Shown here piece after piece: positions 1-9,366 of a stretch of 64,000 nucleotides of DNA (positions are counted from its first letter, which is position 1; each line of letters starts with the position of its first letter). The stretch is from Microbacteriaceae bacterium UBA1487 (GTDB taxonomy: Bacteria > Actinomycetota > Actinomycetes > Actinomycetales > Microbacteriaceae), in the NCBI GenBank assembly GCA_002325245.1, contig DCRR01000011.1:179517-243516 (forward strand). Reading direction: 5' to 3'. The notes under the pieces were generated by a model. It was not told the DNA's origin and ran no database searches. It was given only the letters and a program-made list of their open reading frames with translations. Both the position numbers and the translations under genes were made by a program.

Positions 1-85
1 CGTGGCCGACGTGATCGAGCCCGGCTACGCCCTCGGCGAGCGGCTCATTCGCGCGGCCAAGGTCGCCGTCAGCGTCCCCGAATAG
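1..85 (+). CDS. grpE: GrpE nucleotide exchange factor, C-terminal end (partial)
   Basis: The last 28 codons of a gene entering from the left edge. The tail includes EPGYALGERLIRAAKVAV, which matches the C-terminal beta-domain of GrpE, where the consensus is similar to RPGYRLGDRVLRPARVAV. GrpE releases ADP from DnaK. The dnaJ start lies 16 nt downstream and hspR follows, the usual actinobacterial dnaK-grpE-dnaJ-hspR order, so dnaK should lie just outside the window. The identity rests on a short tail plus context. Confidence 0.85.
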   Translation, partial: VADVIEPGYALGERLIRAAKVAVSVPE

Positions 86-101
86 AACGAGCGGAGATCC
101 G

Positions 102-1103
102 ATGGCCAGTCAGGACTGGTTCGAGAAGGACTTCTACGCCGTGCTGGGCACGTCGAAGGATGCCTCCGATGCCGAGCTGAAGAAGGTCTATCGCAAGCTG
201 GCTCGGCAGTATCACCCGGATTCCAACCCGGGCGATCCGAAGGCCGAGGCGCGGTTCAAGGAGGTCAGCGAGGCCTACACGGTGCTCTCCGATCCCGAGC
301 AGCGCGCCGAGTACGATCAGATGCGCGCCATGGGCGCCGGCGGTGCACGGTTCACCGCCGGCGGCCCCCAGGGCGGCTTCGATGACGTGTTCAGCGGCCT
401 GTTCGGTCAGCCGGGCGGTCCGCGCGGAAGCCGTCGCGCGAGCGCGCGCCAGTCCGAGTTCGAGGATCTGCTGGGCGGCATGTTCGGCGGAGCCAGCGCC
501 GGCGGCTTCGGCACCTCGAGCGGCGGCTACCGCGGATTCGGCGGTCCCACGAAGGGCGCCGACGCGGTCGGCGCGACGACGATCGACTTTCTCGACGCGA
601 TCCACGGCACCACCGTGAGCATCCAGATGCAGAGCGGACGCACGACCAAGGCGAAGATCCCTGCGGGGGTGGCCGACGGTCAGAAGATCCGCGTGCGCGG
701 GGCCGGTTCGCCGAGCCCGGACGGCGGACAGCCCGGCGATCTGGTGATCGCCGTCTCGGTGCGTCCGCATCCGGTGTTCACGCGCGACGGCCTGAACCTG
801 CGCGTCGATGTTCCGGTCACCTTCGTCGAGGCGGTCAACGGCGCGACGATCGAGGTTCCGACCCTCGACGGCGACCCCGTGCGTCTGCGGGTGGCCCCCG
901 GAACGCCGAGTGGGAGGGTGCTGCGCGTCAAGGGCCGCGGCGTCGTGACGGCGAAGGGCACCGGCGACCTGCTCGCCACCGTCGTGGTGGCGGTGCCCAG
1001 CCACCTGCCGGACAAGGCGCGACAGGCCCTGGACGATTTCGAGGCGGCGATGCCGAACGAGAATCCGCGAGATGATCTGCTGAGTCGAGCTCGAAACGCA
1101 TAA
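102..1103 (+). CDS. dnaJ: DnaJ co-chaperone, type without zinc finger
   Basis: A 333-residue J-domain co-chaperone that delivers clients to DnaK and stimulates its ATPase. The J domain covers about residues 8-72 with the HPD motif at 38-40. A Gly/Phe-rich linker (about 78-152) follows, then the DnaJ C-terminal substrate-binding domains (about 155-325). No CxxCxGxG repeats are present, so it is CbpA-like rather than a zinc-finger DnaJ, even though it sits at the dnaJ position between grpE and hspR. The ATG is preceded by a GAGCGGAGA ribosome-binding region. It is probably co-transcribed with grpE and hspR. Confidence 0.93.
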   Translation: MASQDWFEKDFYAVLGTSKDASDAELKKVYRKLARQYHPDSNPGDPKAEARFKEVSEAYTVLSDPEQRAEYDQMRAMGAGGARFTAGGPQGGFDDVFSGLFGQPGGPRGSRRASARQSEFEDLLGGMFGGASAGGFGTSSGGYRGFGGPTKGADAVGATTIDFLDAIHGTTVSIQMQSGRTTKAKIPAGVADGQKIRVRGAGSPSPDGGQPGDLVIAVSVRPHPVFTRDGLNLRVDVPVTFVEAVNGATIEVPTLDGDPVRLRVAPGTPSGRVLRVKGRGVVTAKGTGDLLATVVVAVPSHLPDKARQALDDFEAAMPNENPRDDLLSRARNA

Positions 1104-1118
1104 GGCACGGGAGACGCG

Positions 1119-1544
1119 ATGACCGTTGACGAGAACAGCCCGCTGTTCGCGATTGCCGTCGCGGCCGAGCTGAGCGGGATGCATCCGCAGACTCTGCGGC
1201 AGTACGACCGCATGGGGCTGGTCAGTCCGCGCCGCACCGCGGGACAGTCGCGTCGCTACTCGATGCGCGACGTGGTGCAGCTGCGCGAGATCGCCAGGTT
1301 GAGCTCCGAGGGGCTCAACCTGGAGGGGATCCGGCGCATTCTCGAGCTTGAGAACGAGGTCCAGGCGCTCACCGAGCGTGTGCGGGAGCTCGAGGGCGCC
1401 CTCGCCGACGAGCTGCTCAACCGCCCCGGACGTCGCGTCTTCGCTGCCGGCGCGCGCGGTGACGTGGTGAGCCTGCGGGCGGGCACGCGCGTGAAGCGCA
1501 ACCAGGTCGTGGTGTGGCGGCCGATGCTGCCTCCGAGCGACTGA
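1119..1544 (+). CDS. hspR: HspR heat-shock repressor (MerR family)
   Basis: A 141-residue MerR-family repressor. The winged helix-turn-helix spans about residues 8-78, with HPQTLRQYDRMGLVSP and SRRYSMRDV, followed by a coiled coil (LELENEVQALTERVRELEG). In actinobacteria HspR binds HAIR sites (CTTGAGT-N7-ACTCAAG) and represses the dnaK operon and clpB. A perfect HAIR lies at 4449-4469 ahead of the clpB homologue, which supports the call. The gene starts 15 nt after dnaJ. Its stop lies 3 nt from the converging stop of the next gene. Confidence 0.93.
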   Translation: MTVDENSPLFAIAVAAELSGMHPQTLRQYDRMGLVSPRRTAGQSRRYSMRDVVQLREIARLSSEGLNLEGIRRILELENEVQALTERVRELEGALADELLNRPGRRVFAAGARGDVVSLRAGTRVKRNQVVVWRPMLPPSD

Positions 1545-1547
1545 GGC

Positions 1548-2210
1548 TCAGCCCTCGACGCTTCGCCGACCCGGCTGGGCGGTGCCGATCTCGCGGGCGA
1601 GCGCCAGCAGAACGGTTGCGCCGTCCGGGCCGGGCCGCCAGCGGTGCGAGCGATCCGCCGGATGCGTGATCGCGTCGCCCGCGGTCAGCGTCCACTCTCC
1701 GACCTGCTCGATCTCGACGTCGAGCGCGCCGTCGACGACGTAGACGGTCATCTCGCCGGTGGACTCGAACCAGCCGCCGAGATCCTCGCCGGGCCGGATG
1801 CGGTACTCGACGACCTCGAGCCGGTGAGCGGGGCCCGCGGCGAGCAGTCGCCCGACCGCGGCCTCGGCGCGGTCGCTCACGGGCAGTCGGGCACCTTCGT
1901 CGGCGCGGACGACGAGGGTCTCGCTCTCTCCGCCGATCGCGGGCATCAGGGAGCTCGGCGAGATCTCGAGGGCGCCGGCGATTCGGTACAGCGTCAGGAG
2001 CGAGGGAACGGTGCGGCCGCGCTCGACCTGGCTGAGGAACGGCTGGCTGATCTTGGCGCGTCGCGCGAGCTCGCGCATCGAGAGGCCCGCGGCGGCACGC
2101 GCGTCGGCGATCGCGGTGCCGATGACGCCCAGCACGCGGTCGTTCTCATCGATCTGTAACGCGTCGGAAACCTGTTCGCGCGGGGAATCGGACAAGATAG
2201 CGATAACCAA
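1548..2210 (-). CDS. XRE-family regulator with C-terminal cupin domain
   Basis: A 220-residue transcription factor. The XRE helix-turn-helix lies at about residues 30-88 (GLSMRELARRAKISQPFLSQ, then VERGRTVPSLLTL), and a cupin effector domain at about 110-210 (RPGEDLGGWFESTGEMTVYVVDG). Such proteins usually sense a small metabolite and control an adjacent pathway. The gene is divergent from the oxygenase at 2259, which is the obvious target. The start shown is a TTG; a TTG 15 nt downstream or the GTG at codon 26 are possible alternatives. The intergenic dyad at 2196-2218 may be its operator. Confidence 0.85.
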   Translation of the reverse strand: MVIAILSDSPREQVSDALQIDENDRVLGVIGTAIADARAAAGLSMRELARRAKISQPFLSQVERGRTVPSLLTLYRIAGALEISPSSLMPAIGGESETLVVRADEGARLPVSDRAEAAVGRLLAAGPAHRLEVVEYRIRPGEDLGGWFESTGEMTVYVVDGALDVEIEQVGEWTLTAGDAITHPADRSHRWRPGPDGATVLLALAREIGTAQPGRRSVEG

Positions 2211-2218
2211 TACCTATC
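2196..2218. promoter_or_regulatory. Candidate operator, GATAG-N13-CTATC dyad
   Basis: An inverted repeat with arms GATAG (2196-2200) and CTATC (2214-2218). It sits between the divergent cupin-HTH regulator and the oxygenase gene, overlaps the regulator start and is unusually AT-rich for this genome. The arms are short, so this is only a candidate autoregulatory site. Confidence 0.35.
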
Positions 2219-2258
2219 AGCCGCAATCCCTCGGATCGCGATCGTGAGGAGAGCCTAC

Positions 2259-3308
2259 ATGTCCGCCTTTACCGTCCCCGCGATCGACATCAGCGCCTAC
2301 ATCGGCGAGGGCAGCGACGAGGAGCGCCGCGAGATCGCCCGCCAGATCGACGAGGCCGCCCGCACGGTCGGCTTCATGCAGATCACCGGCCACGGCATCC
2401 CGCTCGAGACCTGGCAGCGGCTCGGCCGCGCCATCGACCGCTTCTTCGCGCTGCCGCTGGAGGAGAAGAAGCGCTACCGCGCACCGAAGGGCATCAACCG
2501 CGGATACTCCCCGCCGAAGTCGGAGCGACTCAGCTACAGCCTCGGCGTCGAGAAGGCCGAGCGCATGAACGACTTCTTCGAGGCGTTCAACACCGGCGCC
2601 ACCCAGGCCGACTACCCCCACGTCGAACTCGACCCGATCGACTACGCGGCGAACATCTGGCCCGAGGTCGAGGAGTTCCAGTCCGACGTCGAGAACTGGA
2701 TGACGCACGCCGGATCGGTCGCGCACGTCATGATCCGCATCTTCGAGGACGCGCTCCACCTGCCGACCGGCACGCTCACCGGCATGGCCGACCACTCGCT
2801 CGACGTGCTGCGCATGAACAACTACGCGCTGCCGGACGGCGCGAAGGTCGAACTCGACGGCGACCTGATCGGCATGGGCGAGCACACCGACTTCGGCATC
2901 GTCACGCTGCTCTGGGCCGACGACGTCAAGGGCCTCCAGGTGCTCGACGATCAGGGCGGCTGGAACGACGTCTCTCCGCTGCCCGGTGCACTGCTGGTGA
3001 ACCTCGGCGACGTGACCGCGCGCCTCACGAACGACCACTGGCGCTCGACCCTGCACCGGGTGAAGCCCCCGGTGATCAACGGCACGATCCGGCGCCGTCG
3101 CTCGGCCGCCTACTTCTTCGACGGCGACGTCGACGCGGTGATCTCGACGCTCCCGGGCATCCTCGCGGAGGGGGAGGAGCCGCTCTACAAGCCGATCACG
3201 GTCGGCGAGCACATCGCGGCGAAGCTGCGCGGCTCGCGCGACCTGGTCAACAACACCGACGACACCGAGCGCGAGGCCACGCGCGTGCTCTCGGCGTCGG
3301 CGGGCTAG
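2259..3308 (+). CDS. 2-oxoglutarate/Fe(II)-dependent oxygenase, isopenicillin N synthase-like
   Basis: A 349-residue cytosolic non-heme iron oxygenase. The N-terminal DIOX_N region runs from FTVPAIDISAYIGEG to about residue 130. The catalytic core carries HTD in GEHTDFGIVTLLW, the distal His in STLHRVKPP and an Arg-x-Ser (RRRSAAYFF) that would bind the 2-oxoglutarate carboxylate, so the iron site looks intact. The ATG at 2259 is chosen over the upstream in-frame GTG (2244) because GAGGAGA lies just before it. The substrate is unknown. Divergent pairing with a cupin-type regulator suggests induction by a small molecule. Confidence 0.85.
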   Translation: MSAFTVPAIDISAYIGEGSDEERREIARQIDEAARTVGFMQITGHGIPLETWQRLGRAIDRFFALPLEEKKRYRAPKGINRGYSPPKSERLSYSLGVEKAERMNDFFEAFNTGATQADYPHVELDPIDYAANIWPEVEEFQSDVENWMTHAGSVAHVMIRIFEDALHLPTGTLTGMADHSLDVLRMNNYALPDGAKVELDGDLIGMGEHTDFGIVTLLWADDVKGLQVLDDQGGWNDVSPLPGALLVNLGDVTARLTNDHWRSTLHRVKPPVINGTIRRRRSAAYFFDGDVDAVISTLPGILAEGEEPLYKPITVGEHIAAKLRGSRDLVNNTDDTEREATRVLSASAG

Positions 3309-3349
3309 TCCGGCGCTTCCCGCGTGGGCGCCTTGAGACCGGGCGCCTC

Positions 3350-3355
3350 TAGACT
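3350..3355 (+). promoter_or_regulatory. Candidate -10 element TAGACT of the 3365 methyltransferase gene
   Basis: TAGACT ends 9 nt before the ATG at 3365, giving an almost leaderless transcript. No matching -35 box at standard spacing was seen. Confidence 0.4.
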
Positions 3356-3364
3356 GAGCGCCTC

Positions 3365-4447
3365 ATGTTCTCGTTCGACGACCTGCGTCGACGGCCCGAC
3401 TTCGAGGCGCCCGAGCTTCGCGCCTGGGACGCCGCCGACGCCTACCTGCTCGACCAGGCCGGGCCGGCGCTGGCGACCTCGCGACTGGCGATCATCGGCG
3501 ACACCCACGGCGCGCTCACCCTCGGCGCGCTCGACCGCGGTGCGAGCGGGGTGCGGGTGCATCAGGATGCCCTGCTCGGCGAGTTCGCGCTGCGGGCGAA
3601 CGGGGCGGGCGACTACCGGCAGCTGCCGCTCGATGCCGAACTCGTCGCGGGCGCGACGCTCGTGCTCGTGCGACTGCCGCGGTCGCTGGAGGCGCTCGAG
3701 GAGATCGCGGCGCTGATCGCCCGGGAGGCCGACCCCGAGGTGGTCGTCATCGCGGGCGGACGGCTCAAGCACATGACGCCGCGCATGAACGAGGTGCTGC
3801 GGCGGCACTTCGACCGACTCGACGTCTCGCTCGCGCGACAGAAGTCCCGCCTCCTGATCGCGCGCGGACCGCGAGCTTGCGGACCCGTCGAACCGCGTCG
3901 CGAGTTCCACGACGAGCTCGGCCTGTGGGTGGTTGCGACCGGCGGGGTGTTCGCCGGCACGTCGCTCGACATCGGCACGCGTGCGCTGCTCGACGTGTTC
4001 GACCGGCTTCCCGCCTTCGAGCGGGCGATCGATCTGGGCTGCGGCACCGGAATCCTCGCCGCCTCGCTCGCCCGACTTCGCCCCGAGGCGCGGGTGCTCG
4101 CGAGCGATCAGTCGAGCGCCGCCGTCGAGTCGGCCCGGCTCACCATGGCGGCGAGCGGACTCGAGGTCGAGGTCGAACGCGATGCCGCGCTCGCCGCCCA
4201 GGCGCCCGCCAGCGCCGATCTGATCGTGCTGAACCCGCCGTTCCACAGCGGCGCCGCCGTGCACGAGGGGGTCTCGCGCGCGATCTTCGAGGGAGCAGCT
4301 CGTGTGCTGCGGCCCGGCGGCGAGCTGTGGACGGTGTTCAACTCGCACCTCGGGCACCGCGCCGTGCTCGAGCGCGTGGTCGGCCCGACGCGTCAAGTGC
4401 ACCGCACCAGCAAGTTCACAGTGACGGCGTCGCGTCGCCGGGTATAA
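3365..4447 (+). CDS. Class I SAM-dependent methyltransferase, RlmG/RsmC-like
   Basis: A 360-residue protein built like the 23S/16S rRNA guanine-N2 methyltransferases RlmG and RsmC. A degenerate N-terminal methyltransferase-like half (about 1-170) precedes a catalytic half with the SAM-binding DLGCGTG at 223-229 and the NPPFH motif at 290-294, typical of base amino-group methylation. Which rRNA position it modifies cannot be told from sequence. The TAA stop at 4445-4447 lies inside the TATAAA -10 box assigned to clpB, so the two genes abut tightly. Confidence 0.8.
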   Translation: MFSFDDLRRRPDFEAPELRAWDAADAYLLDQAGPALATSRLAIIGDTHGALTLGALDRGASGVRVHQDALLGEFALRANGAGDYRQLPLDAELVAGATLVLVRLPRSLEALEEIAALIAREADPEVVVIAGGRLKHMTPRMNEVLRRHFDRLDVSLARQKSRLLIARGPRACGPVEPRREFHDELGLWVVATGGVFAGTSLDIGTRALLDVFDRLPAFERAIDLGCGTGILAASLARLRPEARVLASDQSSAAVESARLTMAASGLEVEVERDAALAAQAPASADLIVLNPPFHSGAAVHEGVSRAIFEGAARVLRPGGELWTVFNSHLGHRAVLERVVGPTRQVHRTSKFTVTASRRRV

Positions 4448-4448
4448 A
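4421..4448 (+). promoter_or_regulatory. clpB promoter (GTGACG - 16 bp - TATAAA)
   Basis: The -10 box TATAAA (4443-4448) is the most AT-rich hexamer of the area. A -35-like GTGACG (4421-4426) lies 16 bp upstream. The HAIR operator begins one base after the -10 box, so bound HspR would cover the transcription start. Confidence 0.65.
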
Positions 4449-4469
4449 CTTGAGTCACACGCACTCAAG
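4449..4469. promoter_or_regulatory. HAIR operator for HspR (CTTGAGT-N7-ACTCAAG)
   Basis: A perfect match to the HspR-associated inverted repeat. The left arm is CTTGAGT at 4449-4455, the spacer 4456-4462 and the right arm ACTCAAG at 4463-4469. It sits 11 nt before the clpB ATG, directly after the -10 box. Its cognate repressor is encoded at 1119-1544. Confidence 0.93.
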
Positions 4470-4480
4470 TTTGGAGCACC

Positions 4481-6637
<2,157 letters not shown>

Positions 6638-6639
6638 CC

Positions 6640-6663
6640 CCGGCGCGCTCCGCGCGGCGCCGG
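6640..6663. terminator. Candidate bidirectional terminator hairpin
   Basis: Between the converging clpB and oxidoreductase stops. CCGGCGC (6640-6646) pairs with GCGCCGG (6657-6663), and an alternative inner hairpin GCGCG-CTC-CGCGC also forms. There is no T-tract, so it is weak as an intrinsic terminator. Confidence 0.35.
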
Positions 6664-6675
6664 CGGCCGCGGAGG

Positions 6676-7671
6676 TCAGGTGAGGGCGGGGATGACGGTG
6701 CGCTCGAAGAGGGCGGCGCCGGAGCGGTCGTAGGCCGACTCCGGGAAGTAGTGGATGGCGTAGCCGAGCCCGAGCGCCTCGCGCTCGCGCAGCGCTTCGA
6801 CGATCTGCTCGGGCGTTCCGGCGAGGGCATCCGTCGAGTCGTCGCGGTACGGTGCGACGACCTCGGCGGCTTTCTCGGCGGAGAGGAAGCGGCCCAGGCG
6901 CGCCTCGTAGTCGTTGAGCTTCGTCTGCACCTCCGCATCCGTCTCGGCGATCACCGTGTTGAAGTTGCTGGAGCGCGTGATCGCCGAGAAGTCGGTGCCG
7001 AGGCGCTCGCAGTGCGCCCGCAGCAGCTCGCTCTTGTGCGCGAAGACCTCGGGGGAGCCGCCGAAGTTCGTGTAGTCCGCGTACTGCGCCGCGATGCGCA
7101 GCGTCACCTTCTCGCCGCCGCCCGCGACCCACAGCGGGATGCCGCCCGACTGCACCGGCAGCGGCCGGACGATCGCGCCGTCCACCTGGTAGAACTCGCC
7201 GGCGAGGGTCGCGACGCCCTCCGTCCACGCCTGCTTCATGATCTGCACGCCCTCGTTGAGCATCCGCAGACGCTCAGGGGCGGTCGGGAAGCCGTAGCCG
7301 TAGGCGCGCCACTCGTGCTCGTACCAGCCGGCGCCGATGCCCATCTCGGCGCGGCCGCCGGAGACGTGGTCCACGGTCGCCGCCACCTTCGCCAGGTAGG
7401 CGGGGTTGCGGTAGCCGAGGCAGGTGCACATCTGGCCGAGCCGGATGCGGTCGGTGACCGCGCCGAACGCCGACATCAGCGTCCACGCCTCGTGGGTCGC
7501 CTCCTCGGTCGGCTCCGGAACGGTGTGGAAGTGGTCGTACACCCACAGCGACTCCCACGGCCCCGCATCGGCGGCGAGGGCGAGGGACTTCATCGTCGCC
7601 CAGTGGTCCTTCGGGTCGATCTCGACGAGGTCGTGACGCCAGCCCTGCGGGATGAAGATTCCGAATCGCAT
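6676..7671 (-). CDS. LLM-class F420-dependent oxidoreductase
   Basis: A 331-residue luciferase-like TIM-barrel protein. The N-terminal strand MRFGIFIPQGW, the VTDRIRLGQMCTCLGYRNP segment and GRAEMGIGAGWYEHEW are characteristic of F420/FMN-dependent LLM oxidoreductases. The subgroup with RIRLGQM and the GIGAGW loop usually uses F420. Substrate unknown. The ATG at 7671 is preferred to the GTG 3 nt earlier because TAGCCT ends exactly 6 nt before it. It lies downstream of the acyl-CoA ligase on the same strand but has its own promoter. Confidence 0.85.
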   Translation of the reverse strand: MRFGIFIPQGWRHDLVEIDPKDHWATMKSLALAADAGPWESLWVYDHFHTVPEPTEEATHEAWTLMSAFGAVTDRIRLGQMCTCLGYRNPAYLAKVAATVDHVSGGRAEMGIGAGWYEHEWRAYGYGFPTAPERLRMLNEGVQIMKQAWTEGVATLAGEFYQVDGAIVRPLPVQSGGIPLWVAGGGEKVTLRIAAQYADYTNFGGSPEVFAHKSELLRAHCERLGTDFSAITRSSNFNTVIAETDAEVQTKLNDYEARLGRFLSAEKAAEVVAPYRDDSTDALAGTPEQIVEALREREALGLGYAIHYFPESAYDRSGAALFERTVIPALT

Positions 7672-7677
7672 CACCCC

Positions 7678-7683
7678 AGGCTA
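7678..7683 (-). promoter_or_regulatory. -10 element TAGCCT, leaderless start of the oxidoreductase gene
   Basis: Read on the minus strand, TAGCCT is followed by 6 nt and then the ATG at 7671, placing the transcription start at the start codon. Confidence 0.5.
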
Positions 7684-9366
7684 GGGGCGCTCGAGGATGT
7701 GGTCGCGCACCCTCTTCCGCAGCACCTTGCCGATCAGCGACTTCGGCAGCTCGTCGACCAGCTCGACGCGACGCGGCACCTTGTAGGCGGCGAGCCGCTC
7801 GCGCGCGAAGTCGCGCAGCGCCTGCTCGTCGATGGTCGCGCCCGGCGCCGCCACGACGGCGGCGACGACGTGCTCGCCGTCGCGCTCATCCGGAATGCCC
7901 ACGATCGCGACGTCGGCGACGCCGGGGAACGCGCGCAGCGCCTCCTCGACCTCGCTCGGCGCGACGTTGAATCCGCCCGTGATGACGAGCTCCTTGATGC
8001 GATCGACGATCGTCACGAAGCCGTCGGCGTCGACCCGGACGATGTCGCCGGTGCGGAACCAGTCGTCGACGAACACCGCGGCGGTCTCCTCGGAGCGCTT
8101 CCAGTAGCCGGAGAAGACCTGCGGCCCGCGGACGAGCAGCTCGCCGGGCTCTCCCGCTGGCATCTCGACGGTCGGGTTCTCCGGGTCGACGACCCGGATC
8201 TCGGTGTTGGGCAGCGGCAGTCCGACCGTGCCCGCCTTCCGGGTCGGGGCGACCGGGTTCGCCATCAGCACGGGGCTCGTCTCGCTCAGGCCGTAGCCCT
8301 CGACGAGGTATCCGCCCGTGGCGGCCTCCCACGGCTCGACGACGGAGGGCGAGAGCGGCATCGCTCCCGAGATCGCAATGCTGATGCCGCGCAGCGAGAC
8401 GCCCTTCTCGGCGGCCGCGGCCGTCAGCCGTTCGTAGATCGGCGGCACGGCCGGCAGGAAGGTCGGCGGACGCTTGCGGATGACCGACAGCACCAGGTCT
8501 GGATCGAAGCGCGGGAACAGCACCAGGCGAGCTCCCATGCTCATCGCGAAGGTGAGGCAGAGGGTCAGGCCGTAGGCGTGGAACAGCGGCAGCACCGCGT
8601 GCACGCTCGCACTGCCGCGCGGCACCTCGGGAACCCAGGCACGCGCCTGTGCGGCATTGATCAGCAGGTTGCCGTGGCTGAGGGTTGCGCCTTTCGGGTG
8701 CCCGGTCGTGCCGCTCGTGTACTGGATGAGCGCCACGTCGTCGACGGCCGGTTTCGCCACCTCGGCGGCGATCGGCTCGTGGTCGAGCAGGTCCTGCCAC
8801 GGCGTCGTGCCCGAGACGGAGGTGGTGAGCGACTGTCTCGCCTCACGAGCCTTGGGGATCGGAAGGCGGAGGGCGGCGCGCGTCATGAACGGCATCGCAC
8901 GCGTGACGTCGACCGAGACGATGTGGTCGACGCGCACATCGGCGGGGAAGGCCTGCACCGTCTCGACGATCTTGTCCCAGGCGATGATGATGCGGGCGCC
9001 GTGGTCTTCGAACTGATGACGCAGCTCGCGCGCCGTGTACAGCGGGTTGTGCTCGATGACGATCGCGCCGAGCCGCAGCACGGCGTAGAACGCGACAACG
9101 TGCTGCGGGCAGTTCGGCAGCGAGATCGCGACGGGATCACCGGCTTTCACTCCGAGCTCGCGCAGCCCCTCGGCGGCCCGGGCGATCTGGTCGCCGAGCT
9201 CCGCGTAGGTCGTCTCGCGGCGGAAGAACTCCAGTGCCACATGATCGGGGTAGGTCGCCACCGACTCGGCCATCAGGTCGAACAGCGACCCGGTCGGGTC
9301 GGGGAGCGTGTGGGGAACGCCGGGGGCGTAGGAGTCGAGCCAGGGCTTCGAAGGGTCCGTTGTCAC
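7681..9366 (-). CDS. Long-chain fatty-acid-CoA ligase (AMP-binding enzyme)
   Basis: A 561-residue adenylate-forming enzyme that activates a carboxylic acid to its acyl-CoA through an acyl-AMP. The P-loop-like A3 motif is YTSGTTGHPKGATLSHGN, the hinge region is RTGDIVRVDADGFVTIVDR, and the C-terminal domain carries ITGGFNVAPSEVE plus the catalytic lysine near PKSLIGKVLRK. It resembles FadD-type ligases, but chain length cannot be read. Its GTG start overlaps the stop of the LuxR regulator by 4 nt (GTGA), so the two are translationally coupled and the ligase is a likely target or partner of that regulator. Confidence 0.9.
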   Translation of the reverse strand: MTTDPSKPWLDSYAPGVPHTLPDPTGSLFDLMAESVATYPDHVALEFFRRETTYAELGDQIARAAEGLRELGVKAGDPVAISLPNCPQHVVAFYAVLRLGAIVIEHNPLYTARELRHQFEDHGARIIIAWDKIVETVQAFPADVRVDHIVSVDVTRAMPFMTRAALRLPIPKAREARQSLTTSVSGTTPWQDLLDHEPIAAEVAKPAVDDVALIQYTSGTTGHPKGATLSHGNLLINAAQARAWVPEVPRGSASVHAVLPLFHAYGLTLCLTFAMSMGARLVLFPRFDPDLVLSVIRKRPPTFLPAVPPIYERLTAAAAEKGVSLRGISIAISGAMPLSPSVVEPWEAATGGYLVEGYGLSETSPVLMANPVAPTRKAGTVGLPLPNTEIRVVDPENPTVEMPAGEPGELLVRGPQVFSGYWKRSEETAAVFVDDWFRTGDIVRVDADGFVTIVDRIKELVITGGFNVAPSEVEEALRAFPGVADVAIVGIPDERDGEHVVAAVVAAPGATIDEQALRDFARERLAAYKVPRRVELVDELPKSLIGKVLRKRVRDHILERP

